Part shown: positions 33,878 through 45,699 of the stretch, piece by piece
How the letters are laid out: each line of letters begins with the position of its first letter
How positions within the stretch are numbered: the first letter of the stretch is position 1
DNA from: Halicephalobus mephisto
Taxonomy: Eukaryota > Nematoda > Chromadorea > Rhabditida > Panagrolaimidae
Length of the DNA: 64,000 nt
NCBI GenBank assembly: GCA_009193035.1
Contig: SWDT01000023.1
Coordinates: forward strand, 1 to 64,000
Reading direction: 5' to 3'
Position numbers and translations under genes: made by a program
The notes under the pieces: model-generated
Told to the model about the DNA's origin: nothing
Database searches by the model: none
Seen by the model: only the letters and a program-made list of their open reading frames with translations

Positions 33878-33995
33878 ATCGTCTAAATTATCAGAAATTT
33901 TGTCCACAAGTGAAACGAGTACTGGAAGATATTTTATAAAGATTAAATTTAAAAAATACAAGACTACCACCTGTTGGCCTAAATAAACCACCCGA

Positions 33996-35079
33996 TTACT
34001 GTGTTTTTTTCTTGTTCTCGACGTTTCCTCCTCCGACGTACTTCTTTCTCTGTTGGAACATGTATCCGTAGAGTTGAGGAAATCCGGGAATGTAGTAGAG
34101 ACAGAGAATGATCACAAAGTAGTAGTAACTGAATCCAAAGTTGACAGCATTAGGGAGTTCGAGAGACAAATGTTTCTTTTCAGCGATTTCTGGCAATCCG
34201 GCAATCATTGTTAAAACTTCACCTGAAGCTCCCATGGGGTAGAGAATAATGAAGAAGGTGTATCTCATCCAGATGAGGAAGTAAGGAACGGATTTGATCA
34301 GACCAAGGGCGTAGAAGGAATATCTGACGACTTCTGTGATGGACCAAGCGACAAGGAGCATCAAAACACCGATACTGGCTCGAGACTGAAATTGCACCAT
34401 GAAAAATACGAAGTTGATATATTATATGATCGAAAATTATAGATCAATGTATGAGGGAAGATAAACAGTTTACATATGGTTGGAAATCAGAGATTAATAT
34501 ATCGTTTGATTCGAGATTAGAAATTAACGACGAAAAGTAAAAAATTAATTTTTTGCGTGGTCAAAAACAGAAAATTGGTGTATTGCATGATCGGAAATTA
34601 AAAATTGATGTACTGTTCGATTGGGAATTAAAAGTTGATATATGAATCTCACCGATGGGACTTTGTAGAGCATGGCCCAGACAACGACGACCCGGGAGAA
34701 GACCTGGGTGGCAGTTGTGGCGATAGGGGATCTGACAAATCCGATTCCAGCATGGACAATCTCCAAAATGGCAGCAGTTTGGAAGATGGCCAACTCCAGA
34801 GCGACGTTGTCGTAGAGTTCTTCATAGGATTTGTTCTCCGTGATCCCAGCAAAAGTTTTGATCAAAATTATGCCCCATCTGGAAAAAAATCTTTATTCAT
34901 ATATGAATTTTATGTAAAACTTACCCTAGAACTTGAAGCAAATTGTAAATAAATAAATAGAGCTCAAATGGCTTCATTATACCGGCTCCAATGAACGCGA
35001 GATAGGACGGACCGGCGTGCTTTAGAAGACGCTCAGTTCGTTTGACGAATTCAGCCCCGCCGTTAGCCACTTTGGGAGG
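33996..35079 (-). CDS. 3-hydroxyacyl-CoA dehydratase (HACD/PHS1)
   Basis: Catalyses the third step of very-long-chain fatty acid elongation in the ER membrane. Exons 35079-34925, 34878-34653 and 34385-33996 join in phase. Family signatures: LYLFIYNLLQVLGWG, FQTAAILEIVHAGIGFV, WSITEVVRYSFYALG, and the catalytic segment YPMGASGE, in which Tyr and Glu are seven residues apart as in the known active site. Several hydrophobic spans and a lysine-rich C-terminus (VENKKKTQ) fit a polytopic ER protein. The 5' end is incomplete: the first exon seen opens at an acceptor (CTGTAG) with an in-frame stop immediately upstream and no initiating ATG, so a small first exon lies further upstream or translation starts at the internal Met of MKPFELYLF. 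It converges on the CULT gene. Confidence 0.92.
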
Positions 35080-36100
35080 CTACAGATTTAGTGATAACGA
35101 ACACACAACGTCCAAAAAACCTGCAATATCGAGAATTATTACATCTCACCACGGAATCAGACCACTTTGCTCAAAATAAAATCAGACTATTATAAAAAAC
35201 CAGAAATGGGTGCTCTGACGGAACTGTCCCAACACGAACTTTTGGTAGTTCTTAAAACCCGTTTTTATATGGATTTCGAAATTACATTATTTTAGATATT
35301 ATGTTTAAAGTAATGTATTTTTTATAATTCTACAAAGCAAAAAAATTAATCTTATTGAAAAACAGTCCCAACACGAACTTTTGGGAGTTCTTAAAATTCA
35401 TTTTTATATGAATTTTGAAATTACATTATTTCAGATATTATAAAAAATACATTACTTTAAACATTCTAAAAAGTAAAAAAATTAATCTTATTGAAAAGTA
35501 GTCCCAACACGAACTTTTGGGAGTTCTTAAAACCTGTTTTTATATGAATTTTGAAATTACATTATTTTAGATATTATTGTAAAAAATAAAGTTTCGTTAT
35601 GAAATAGTCTTAACAAGAATTTTAAAATTTCGAGATTTTTCCAGATATTTTTTAAACTATTTCAGAAAACAGTTCCAACATTAATTTTTTATTTTTTTAA
35701 CATCAGAAAATTCAAAATTTCAAAAAATATAAAAATTTCCAAATTTCAAAAAAAAATATAAAAATTTCCAAATTTCAAAAAAAAATATAAAAATTTCCAA
35801 ATTTACATAAAATTATTTAAAAAATCCCATCACGAAATTCTTTAAAAATTAATAAAAAATTGAAAATTCTAAAAATTATTTTAATCGAATTTTTTAAATT
35901 TTTTAAAAATCAAAAAATTCCCAAATTTTTAAATATAAAATTATTTAAAAATGCCTCGTTATGAACATCAAAAACAATGAATTTTATAAAAACTTGAAAT
36001 TCCACATGTTGGAAAAGAATAAAATTCAAAATAGAGGTGTCTTGTATTTAAAGCTCGTTTTTCCCAGTGATTAGGCCGTTTGACTGATCGAAGAACATTC
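35080..36100. other. Intergenic DNA, HACD upstream / bestrophin downstream
   Basis: Contains the tandem repeat at 35220-35640 listed next, then low-complexity A+T DNA with repeated TATAAAAATTTCCAAATTTC. The missing first exon of the dehydratase may lie here, but I cannot identify it. Confidence 0.6.
35220..35640. repeat. Three tandem copies, 140-150 bp, one inverted segment
   Basis: Each copy has GTCCCAACACGAACTTTTGG, then GAGTTCTTAAAACC and a TTTTTATATGAATTTTGAAA segment ending in TTTTAGATATTA. Copies 1 and 2 differ by inversion of a 26-bp internal segment; copy 3 lacks it. Confidence 0.85.
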
Positions 36101-39100
36101 TTATTTTTTTTCGGGCGTAATCAACGGAGTTTGAGAAGAAATAAGATTTGCAGAAGCACCAGTACTGCTCATGCTTGATTTCGATCTTTCGTGTTTCGGC
36201 AAAGTATTAGAATCAGATCCACTGTTATCCGGATCTGGTTCTGGTTCTTCTTTCACTGATGGTGGGACATCTATTTGAACACCAGACAACGAAAAATTAT
36301 CGTTCATTCTTGGCGGAAAAAGTCCTGAATCTTCTTGAATTCCATCGATATGTTTTGGGATATCCTCCAATTCATCCACATTTTCGCAACTTTGTGGACT
36401 TGAAGCTCTGGATACTTTCATCGTCGAAACCCTGCTTCTCGTCGACTGCAAAGCCGGGATGCTGAATTGTCGATATACCGTACCTGGAGGTGGACTTCTT
36501 GTGACATTGTTTTTCCTGACACTACATCTGCTGCTATTGATCGAAAATTTGCTTCCAAATTTCGAAAACAACGTTGATCTTGAAAATCCTTGCATTAATC
36601 CTCCCAATCTTTTCTTTTTTCTTTTTTCATCGGCTTGTCTTGATCCGTTACTTCTCAAATCATCATCAATATCCACTGAAGAATTAGACTGAGATGTGAC
36701 GGAAATATTATCTCCAGATTCCGACAATTTGGCTTTTTTAATGTTCCTCGACCTGATAGAAGCGCTTCCAACAGAAAGCTTCGAAGAATTTCCAATTTGA
36801 GTCTCTTCATCGATCGGCTCCATCGGCTCAGGAAGATCCCATTCTGCTTGTCTCTCAGAAATGCTGTAAAAAAATAAATATTAATATTGCGGAAATAAAA
36901 CAAAAAATATTGTAAAAATTGAAAATTATTAATGAGACTATTGTAAAAATTAAAACTAAAACCTTTCAGAAATTACCTTAAGATGCATTTTTAAGGAAAT
37001 TCTAAACTTTAGGTAAAAAAACGAATAAATTTTGTTAATTGTCAAATTTGCCATTTTTAGTTTTATAAAGCTTACCTATTTTGTACAGAGATTGAAAAAT
37101 ATCATATTATTGTGAATATTAAAAGTAGAAATTTATATAAAACCATTCAAGACAAAATTTTAGGATTGTTACGAAAAAACAGAAAAAGCGAGAGAGTGGA
37201 CAGAGCGTGTTATTTCCCGAAACAAGTTACCAAATTTACCACTTTTATACTCGCTCTTGCGCGGGAATTCGAAAATTCCAAACGTTCATATATCGGTTTT
37301 TTAAATCACAATATGTTTAAAAAACTTACTCCATAGCTTGAGTAGAGCCAAAGTAGGGAACTCCTCTGAAATTTGCAGCCGCTTGAGTGTAGGGAATCTC
37401 TGGTTCGACGTTGTCCCAGAAGGCGTCTTTCGTCAACTTCGGATTGCCCTTGTACATCCTATCAACGATCAAATACCCCACTTGCAGATTTCTGTCCAGA
37501 ACCCAATTAACTTCAAAATCATCGTCATCTTTGCCGAAGGGACAAATCATTGCTTCTGCCACTTTCAGCCATCCAACGTAGAAAAAAAATTGAAAAATAG
37601 TAAAAAATGGAACATAATAATCAATGTCGTTAACCGGAGCAGAAGGACCGGAAGGTTGTTGAACTTTGTTGTAGAGATACTGACGTCCAAAAAGACAAGC
37701 AACAAAGAAACTGTAAACCGCAATCGTTACCACTTGAGTGTACACCAACGGAACACTGAAAACAACCATAAGATTTCGAAATTAATATAAAAAATCCAAA
37801 ATTCATATATAAATCCCGAAAATCAAAATAGAAATTCTAAAAATCAATGTGAAAAGTTTTAAAATTAATATAAACAATTTAAATTCTGATAAACTTTAAA
37901 ATTTCAAAAATTGATACAAAAAATTTGGAATTTGATAAATAAACTTCAAAAATCTGTAATAAAATTTAGAAATTTATGTAAAAAATTGAAATTTGATATA
38001 TGAATTTAGAAATTGATATATGAATTTTCTACAATTTAGATTTTTACATTTTTCTAATTTACTATGTGAAAATTTAAAATTCGATATATAAACTTTTGAA
38101 ATTATGTAAAAAAATGAAATTTGATATATGAATTTAGAAATTGATATATGAATTTCCTACAATTTAGTAAATTAGAAAAATGTAAAAATCTATATAAAAA
38201 TTTAAAATTCGATATATAAACTTCTGAAATTATGCAAAAAGCTTATCAAATTTCGGTTTTTTATATAATTTCTACATGAAGTTACATGAAAAATTAAAAA
38301 CTAACCTTATCCAATCGTAAGACCACACAGTTCCACATTGACTTCTGAATTCCAGCATTTCATCAATCAAGGACTTCAGATGGAGATCGTCGTGGATTCT
38401 CCCTTCTTTCCTCGCCAACATCGCCAATTGACCGAACCATTGAGCAGGAACCCACCAGATTCCGTGGGGCGTCTCCACGTGTTCTAATTCTTCTTTTTCT
38501 TCTGGAGTCAATATCCCAGCTTCAACCAAATGATCTATTGTTGGAAATCTTGCTTTAATTACTGTAGAAGTATATTGAAATGTTAAAACAAAAATTTGAT
38601 TGACATATCGAACGAGAGCTCTCCTGATCATGCGTCCTCTTTCGTCCGCTCCTTGGACGTACGCCGAAATCTGGATTGCCAGTCTGTCCGGCCACGGAAG
38701 GGCCAAGTACTGGTTCCACCAACGACCAACGATGAAAGTCACGTAAAATCCGAGGACAAACGTGATCGGAACGACAGATGTGAATTCTTGACAATAAGTT
38801 GCTATTGTTTCAAATTGTCTGAAATTAATTTTTTACAATTATATAAATTTTCTAAAAAAATACATTTTTTAATTAAAAAAAATTAAAAATTTCCATAAAA
38901 TTCTCAAAAAACAAAAAATTTTAGAAAATTTTAAATTTTAAAAATTTTAAAAATTCTAAATTTTACGAAATTTTAAATTTTAAAAATTTTAAAAATTCTA
39001 AATTTTACGAAATTTTAAATTTTGGAAATTTTGAAAAATTTTAGAAAATTTTAAATTTTAGAAACTTTTAAAAATTTTAAGAAATTTTAAATTTTAGAAA

Positions 39101-39421
39101 GTTTTAAAAATTTTAAGAAATTTTAAATTTTAGAAACTTTTAAATTTTAGAAACTTTTAAAAATTTTAAGAAATTTTAAATTTTAGAAAGTTTTAAAAAT
39201 TTTCACTGGATTCTGAAAAATTCGAATTTAAAAAAAACAAACCTTTGAAGTTTTGGAGTAAATACCCATCGGTAGAGAACAGCTAAGGTGTAGTAAATGA
39301 ACAAAAAGAAAAGCATTTCTCCGTACATCAACTTGTATATGGATCCTCGCCATCTCATCAGCAACCTCGGGAAACCCCAGAATCGGGCTTCGCTGACGGA
39401 CAATGTGTAAGTTACGGTCAT
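36101..39421 (-). CDS. Bestrophin, Ca2+-activated chloride channel
   Basis: Homopentameric anion channel of the plasma membrane. Exons 39421-39243, 38818-38306, 37755-37330 and 36863-36101 give 626 residues. Diagnostic features: MTVTYTLSVSEARFWGFPRL at the N-terminus; the pore neck VPITFVLGFYVT, keeping both neck phenylalanines but with Val where human BEST1 has Ile76; RWWNQYLALPWPDRL; the Ca2+-clasp acidic run GKDDDDFEVNWVLDRNLQVG; and FFFYVGWLKVAEAMICPFG. The last ~250 residues are a Ser-rich, poorly conserved cytoplasmic tail. The leader contains a two-codon uORF (ATGCAGTAG) between the AG acceptor and the start codon. Intron 3 holds the introner-like element (37046-37329). Nematodes have many bestrophins; I cannot say which this is. 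Confidence 0.96.
37046..37329 (-). mobile_element. Introner-like element copy 2, bestrophin intron 3
   Basis: On the minus strand this 284-bp segment begins exactly at the GTAAGT donor after bestrophin exon 3 and is almost identical to 26087-26370. It has the same TTCCCGCGCAAGAGCGAG, TATAAAAG and AATAGGTAAGC features. The remaining 182 bp of the intron, to the acceptor at 36864, are unrelated to daf-12 intron 6. The orientation relative to the host gene is sense, as in daf-12. Confidence 0.85.
37756..38305. other. Bestrophin intron 2, low-complexity inverted segments
   Basis: A+T-rich with repeated AAATTTGATATATGAATTTA and AATTCGATATATAAACTT phrases. The segment CAATTTAGATTTTTACATTT at about 38032 is mirrored in inverted form near 38165. 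No exon. Confidence 0.6.
38880..39200. repeat. Bestrophin intron 1 A+T tandem repeat
   Basis: Tandem AAATTTTAAATTTTAGAAAC and TTTTAAAAATTTTAAGAAAT units of about 25-45 bp. Non-coding. Confidence 0.75.
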
Positions 39422-39589
39422 TTCTGATTACTACTGCATCTGAAAAAATTGTAAATTAATTTAAATTACGAAATTCCACGACAATTGATCTCCGAAAATA
39501 TTTTTTTCCAATGGCAGCAGATCATGAGTGATAATTTAATTTTCAAAGATACTTTTTCTCCGTCATCTTTCCTCTCTAGTAACAGCAGA

Positions 39590-40340
39590 TCCCCAGTGAC
39601 AATTTGATCCCTAACAGCAGTATATCAAAGTGATATTTATCCCTAAACGGTATTTGATTCTTAGTAGTATTTCTCCCAATGATATTCAATCTCCAATCAC
39701 TATTTATCCCTAAGTGATATTTATCCCTAAATGGTATTTGATCCTTAATTGTATTTTTCCCAATGATATTCGATCTCCAATCACTATTTATCCCTAAACG
39801 GTATTTGATTCTTAGTAGTATTTCTCCTAATGATATTCGATCTCCAATCACTATTTATCCCTAAGTGATATTTATCCCTAAACGGTATTTGATCCTTAAT
39901 TGTATTTCTCCCAATGATATTCGATCCCCAGTTATCTTTCTCCTCTAGCAGTATTTAATCCCTAATAATATTTCTCCCAATGATATTCGATCTCCAATCA
40001 CTATTTATCCCTAAATGGTATTTGATCCTTAATTGTATTTCTCCTAATGATATTCGATCTCCAATCACTATTTATCCCTAAGTGATATTTATCCCTAAAC
40101 GGTATTTGATTCTTAGTAGTATTTCTCTCCTAACGGTATTTGATCCCTATTGATATTTCTCCGAATAATATTCGATCCCCAATCATTTTTCTCCTTTAAT
40201 GGTATTTCTCCCTAGTGGCATTTGATTCCTAATATTTTCCTCAATGATATCTGATCCCCAGTCATCTTTTCTTCCTTAATAGCTTTTGATCCCCAGTCAT
40301 TTTTTCTCCCTTAATAGCTTTTGATCCCCAGTCATCTTTT
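39590..40340. repeat. Tandem repeat, TTTATCCCTAAACGGTATTT
   Basis: Upstream of the bestrophin start. About eight copies of a composite unit include TATTTATCCCTAAACGGTAT, TTGATCCTTAATTGTATTTC and TCCCAATGATATTCGATCTC with CAATCAC. At the right end it degrades into TTTTGATCCCCAGTCATCTT copies. The array may lie within the bestrophin promoter region. Confidence 0.85.
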
Positions 40341-40627
40341 TTATTTACTTTTCAGCGATATTTCTCCCTTAGCAGCAGTTGTTCCTCTTCGATTCCTACT
40401 TATTTCGAAATTATTTTTTAAATTGATATATCGAATTAATTCAATTATTAAAAAAATAAATTTTACTAAAGGATCAAATGTCGTACAATTAACCACGATA
40501 ATTTTTTAAATATTAAAAGATCAAAAACAAATCAATCGAGCATAAAGCCGGAAATTTTCTATTTGTTTTTTTTTTTCAAAAGGGAAAGCAACTGCCAGGT
40601 TGAAAGCTCCAGACATCTCTGTCCAGA

Positions 40628-41133
40628 ACAAACCAACAAGGCAAGTCTACCTACTTCGAGCGACTTTTTTGAACGAATTATACGTAATTTTTGAACGAAT
40701 TACATATCATTTTGGAATTTCTGAAACCCTGATTCAGAATCTATATTCCGTTTTTGCAAAATACTCTTTTGGAACAAGATAACTTCGAAAAATCACTAAA
40801 TTTTGGATTTTTTCTAATTTTTGTAATCGCTTTTGGAAAAAACTAATAAAATAACTGTAATCAACGACAAAAATATACTTAATTATCAAAAATAACCAAC
40901 AAGGCAAGTCTACCTACTTCGAGCGACTTTTTTGGACGAATTACATATCATTTTGGAATTCTTGAAACCCTGATTCAGAATCTATATTCCGTTTTTGCAA
41001 AATAGTCTTTTGGAACAAGATAACTTCGAAAAATCACTAAATTTTGGATTTTTTCTCATTTTTGTAATCGCTTTTGGAAAAAACTAATAAAATAACTGTA
41101 ATCAACGACAAAAATATACTTAATTATCAAAAA
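40628..41133. repeat. Recent tandem duplication, about 240-265 bp
   Basis: Copy 1 (about 40630-40893) and copy 2 (about 40897-41133) both run from CAACAAGGCAAGTCTACCTA to ATACTTAATTATCAAAAA and are nearly identical. Copy 2 lacks a 23-bp internal repeat containing GAACGAATTATACGTAAT. The unit includes the dispersed CAGAATCTATATTCCG/TCTTTTGGAACAAG repeat. Confidence 0.9.
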
Positions 41134-42110
41134 CGATTAAAATTAGTTAAAATTTTTTAAAAATTTCAAATTTTAAAAGCAAAAAATATTTTTGTTTTTT
41201 TTTTCAATTTTCGATATATGAAATTTTACACATTTATTTCATTTTCTCGTTTTACAAAAGCTTTCGGCAAAAACGAAATACGGATTTCCAATATCCATCT
41301 GATAAGCTGCAAAAATAACAGTAACTTTTTTCAAAAATTAAATTCGAGTAAAGTTTTTTTTTTGAAAATACAAATCCAAAACATTGAAATAATTTTTCAT
41401 TATAAAATTATAAAAATTTAAAAATGAAAATTTTCACAAAACAATCCTAACGCAAATTTGCAAAATTTTCTAGTTGAGACCTTGAAATATTTTTTTTTCT
41501 AATTTTGTAAATTTTAAATTTTTTTAGACTATTTAAAAAATCCTCGAAATGGCCTAAAATGACAAAAAAAAATTAACCTAAAAAAGTAGGAAATATTTAC
41601 AATAATCCCTCCTTTGGTATTTCTTCCCCGATTTCGTAATAATTTCATTTTTTTAATTATTTAAGCTACTTTTGAAAATCCTCGAAATGGCCTAAAATGA
41701 CAATTTAAAAAACTAACCTAAAAAAATTTTTAAAATTTACAATAGTTCCTTTCTTGGGGACTATTTTCTCTGATTTCGTAATAATTTCATTTTTTAACTT
41801 TTCAGACCAGTCTTTCGGTCTTCGAAATAGCCTAAAATGCCAACCAAGTAAACAAAGACCGATTTAAAGACAAATTTCAAAACCGTCGCGAGCCGAAAGG
41901 GATTAAATGTCGCAGGGGAGCAGCTGCAAAATCGATAAAAAGGAACTACTTCATAAAATTGCTCATATCCGTCGGCTTAGGATTTCCTGAAACACGTTTA
42001 CAAAGACATTGTGATCCATAAATGCTGACATTTCAATGAAAATTTTAACTTTTCCAAAAAACTTAAATTTTTACACAAAATCAGATATATTTACCCGCAC
42101 CGGCTTTTAT
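41134..42110. repeat. Intergenic DNA with GATTTCGTAATAATTTCATT family
   Basis: Two to three diverged copies, about 120 bp each, between 41580 and 41830, with TTTACAATAATCCCTCC, GATTTCGTAATAATTTCATT and GAAATGGCCTAAAATGACAA. The same family fills the myosin intron at 53.8-54.2 kb. No gene is supported. Confidence 0.65.
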
Positions 42111-42114
42111 CCTA

Positions 42115-42490
42115 AAAAACGATCAAACTGACTCATATTCAGACTAAAGAATGCATGGCTTAAAACTGTTTGCCAAAAATTGACTCGCACTGGTTTTTCT
42201 GTAAAAAGAATGACTAAATTCACTCGCGCTCACAATTTAGGAATGCATGGTTTGGAAACTGTCTGCCGAATCAACTCGCACTGATTTTTTCTGTAAAAAA
42301 AATGATTGAATTCACTCGCGCTCACAATTTGGGAATGCATGGTTCATTAGAAAAGTCTGCTGAAATTGACTCGCACTGTTGTTTATCTCGAAAAAAATAT
42401 ATTTGGCTTCACTCGTGCTTGGAATCCGGGAACAAAACGATTTAGTTCAAAATATTACTGAAATTTAATCGCACTGTTTTTTATCTTGAA
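42115..42490. repeat. Tandem repeat upstream of RBX2, about 95 bp unit
   Basis: Four to five diverged copies of a unit with AATGCATGGTTTGGAAACTG, TCTGCCGAATCAACTCGCAC and ATTCACTCGCGCTCACAATT. The CTCGC-rich phrases are unusual for this region. The array ends about 380 bp before the RBX2 start. Confidence 0.8.
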
Positions 42491-42872
42491 AAAGTGATAA
42501 ACCGGACTCGCGTCTGATATTTAGGAAAGAATGGTTTATTGGAATTAACTTTGAAAAACTGTTCCCAAAAAGCCAGACAATCAGAAAATTCACACGAGCG
42601 CTCTCGGCAAAAGCGGCACACTACTTGGCCAGACATTTCCTTTCGCATGTGGCAGCTGCCCTCGCGCAACAGCTCTTGTTTGTCGTTAATCTCTGGTTTC
42701 ATTACCTCTTATATCGATCAGTTTTTTCAGATCTTGTGATATTTATCCGTCTTTGATCAAGCCGAATAGAAAACTAATGATACGATGGAAGAGAAATTTC
42801 TATTTTTTGTATCCGCGGTCATCGTGAACTTGTATAAAAATATTTTCAATTTTGCAGTTTCGTCCGGATTCG

Positions 42873-43236
42873 ATGGATTTGAAAGATGAAAATATGCCGA
42901 TGTGCTGCCAGACGAAGCCGGAATCGAAGTTGTTTGTGATCAAAAAGTGGAGTCCGGTGGCTCTCTGGACCTGGGACGTGGAATGCGACATCTGCGCCAT
43001 CTGTAGGATGGGCATCATGGGTAAAAACTAAAGTTTCATATATGAAAACTAATCTTAAAGCACTTTTAGAGTCATGTATGAGGTGCCAAGCAGATTCCAA
43101 AGCTGCTGAATGTATAGTTATCTGGGGAGAATGCGGTCACAGCTTCCACAATTGCTGCATGAGTCTCTGGGTGAAACAAAGCAAACGTTGTCCTCTTTGC
43201 CAACAAGGCTGGTCCGTTCAGCGTCTAGGACATTGA
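42873..43236 (+). CDS. rbx-2: RBX2/RNF7-type RING-H2 subunit of cullin ligases
   Basis: RING subunit that recruits E2 and NEDD8 machinery to cullin-RING ubiquitin ligases, typically CUL5 for RBX2. Exons 42873-43020 and 43070-43236 give 104 residues, the expected size. The N-terminal beta-strand [20 protein letters not shown] inserts into the cullin. The extended RING-H2 zinc ligands follow: [23 protein letters not shown] and CPLC. Residues such as [11 protein letters not shown] and [10 protein letters not shown], together with the WSVQRLG ending, match RBX2 better than RBX1. An acceptor (TTTTGCAG) lies 16 bp before the ATG, consistent with trans-splicing. Confidence 0.96.
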
Positions 43237-44405
43237 TCAAGGAAGTCTCACTATATGGGTCGATGATGATACGTGTAATTTTTAAACCCGTGCCTTTGTT
43301 AAATCTCATTCTTGTATTATAACATATCGATGAATTTTTTAAGTTTTTCAAGAATATGATCGAATACAACAGGATTATCCAGATTATTCTGTTCTTCATT
43401 CTCAAGAAAGTCGAAAATCCAAGTTCGAAGAAGAATCAAAAAAGGAATTATCCGGTCCTGTTTTTTCAAAGTTTCGAAATTGAGGATTTGGGATTTTCGC
43501 CTCAAGACACGATTCAAATTAAAAAAAACTAGTTTTATTTTTAAAAGTTAATAATTAAAATATAACATTCAAAAATTTCCATATTGAAACAAATTTGGAG
43601 ATTTTTTTCTTTTTTAAAAAACTTCAAATTTGGTATTTTTGAAATTTAAAATTCGGAATTTTCGCGTCAAGACACGACTTGAGTTTCCCAAAGTTGGTAA
43701 TCAGAATTTTCGTGGTGAGACAAATTTTATAAATTTTTGTTTTTATTGTAGTTTGTGATTTTTTTACAATTCAGTAAAAAATTAATTTTTATAATTTTAA
43801 AAAATAAAAAATCATTAATTAAATCTCGTCGCGAAAATTCCGAATTGTACTTTTGGATTTCGACGGTTGGTTTTAATGGAACATCGGTCCCGTATTTTTT
43901 CTAGAAGAAAATCTCGGAAAAATTCCTGTTTTAGGAAATGTGTGATCAGTTTTTTCAAGGATTTTGAAGAGACTCTCAAGTGGAGAAACGGAGAATTGTA
44001 TAGAATTTATCCAAAAGACTAATCTAATGTTTTTGAGGAAAATCTTCACTGATTTGACTTGTTCGAACACGCGCGTCGAAGTAAGCCGATCGACTCGAAC
44101 GTGTTTGCCCATCTCCTTTTACGGACTCTTTTCGACAAGTCTTAGCTTTTAAATTGATTTTTGAATTTCGCTATTCCCTCAAAGTTAATCAAAAATTTTA
44201 ATCACTTTATTCTCCGTAAAAAGTCATAAAATTTGTGGAATTTTTATTTGAAGTTTTTTGGAAAAAATTATTTCCAGAAGGTTGTAAATAAATCCTTAAA
44301 AGTGCTTTCTGTCAAAAATACCTGGATAACGACTGAGTACTGATATCGGAGTCAATGTACACAGAAGCTGGTCGGAGAAATTGATTCCAAAAATAACTTT
44401 GATCA
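43237..44405. other. Intergenic DNA after RBX2
   Basis: A+T-rich sequence without supported genes. It includes a TTCGCGTCAAGACACGACTT phrase near 43660 and a GC-richer patch at 44060-44120 with no coding features. Confidence 0.6.
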
Positions 44406-44409
44406 CTAT

Positions 44410-44720
44410 CTGCGTGATTTTAATTTTTTCTAAATACTTAAAATTATTCATTTTTATATAAATTATTTTCAAAATTCTTATTATTTCAAATTTATTTCTT
44501 TAAATACTTAAAATTATTCATTTTTATATAAATTATTTTCAAAATTCTTATTATTTTAAATTTATTTTTTCTAAATAGTTAAAATTATTCATTTTTATAT
44601 AAATTGTTTTTAAAATTCTTATTATTTTAAATTAATTTTTTTAAATACTTAAAATTATTCATTTTTATATAAATTGTTTTCAAAATTCTTATTATTTTAA
44701 ACAGTTAAAATTATTTTTAA
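44410..44720. repeat. Tandem repeat, about 69 bp unit, four copies
   Basis: Four near-identical copies of CTAAATACTTAAAATTATTC, ATTTTTATATAAATTATTTT, CAAAATTCTTATTATTT and a short A+T tail. Confidence 0.9.
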
Positions 44721-45498
44721 AATTTCATTTTCAACTTTTATTTTCAAGGATAGTGGTTATTTTTTAAATTAAATTTTTTTATTAAAAATTTCTAAAATTC
44801 CAAAATTTTCTATAAAATCCTAAAAATTCGTGTCGAGATGATTTCGTAATAAATTTGGTTTTTGATTTGTGTAAAAATATGACTTTAGAATTAATTCTTG
44901 AAATCGAAATTTATGGATTTTTCTAGACATGTCTGATAATTCGTGTCGAGACGATTTCGCAACATCTTTTATTTTTTACTTTTAAGACTGTCTGATTTTG
45001 AAACTGATGTTTAAAAACGAAAATTTTTAAAACTTTTAAAATTCACATTAAGATTGTTTAAAAATAATTTTAATTTCTATAATATTATTCTAAATTTTAA
45101 AATTCGGAAAATTCGTGTCGAAACAAATTTTAATTTTTTACAGTAATTTAAAAATTTTAAATTCACGTTTGGAAATAATTTTGAATTTTTACATTACTTT
45201 TATTTTCCATTGTCAATAGTTGTTATAATGCACGTTCATTCCGAAATTCTAGGAATGGTCTCATGATGTTTTTGTACAAAAGACTCAGATTGTCTTAATG
45301 GCGCCCTGGCAGCTTATCAACAAATTTTTTCTCTTATTCCTAAAAAATGAAAAAAACTTTTTTCTGGATTTCCGGAATCTCTGTCCAAAAATTCAAAAAT
45401 GTTTACTTTGGGTTAATTCATTTCCTGAAACCCACGGATTCATCATTTTTTGAATGACAAGGTTCAACAGCGACTTTGTGTCCAGAAACTGCTTTCCT

Positions 45499-45690
45499 CG
45501 GAACGTAGATGTAGTTAACGTTGCTTTCATCGGAACGTAGATGTAGTTAACGTTGCATTCGGCGGAACGTAGATGTGGTTAACATTGCTTTCGTCGGAAC
45601 GTAGATATAGTTAACGTTGCTTTCGTCGGAACGTAGATGTAGTTAACATTGCTTTCGGCGGAACGTAGATGTAGTTAACGTTGCTTTCTT
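45499..45690. repeat. 32-bp minisatellite, six copies
   Basis: Six exact-length copies of CGGAACGTAGATGTAGTTAA followed by CGTTGCTTTCGT, with one to three substitutions each. GTTAAC is palindromic. The array is G+C-richer than its flanks. Confidence 0.95.
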
Positions 45691-45699
45691 CATTAAACA

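Noticed and set aside
36101..36823. Separate 240-residue Ser-rich gene on the minus strand
   Set aside because: It is the last exon of bestrophin, joined in phase through the acceptor at 36864.
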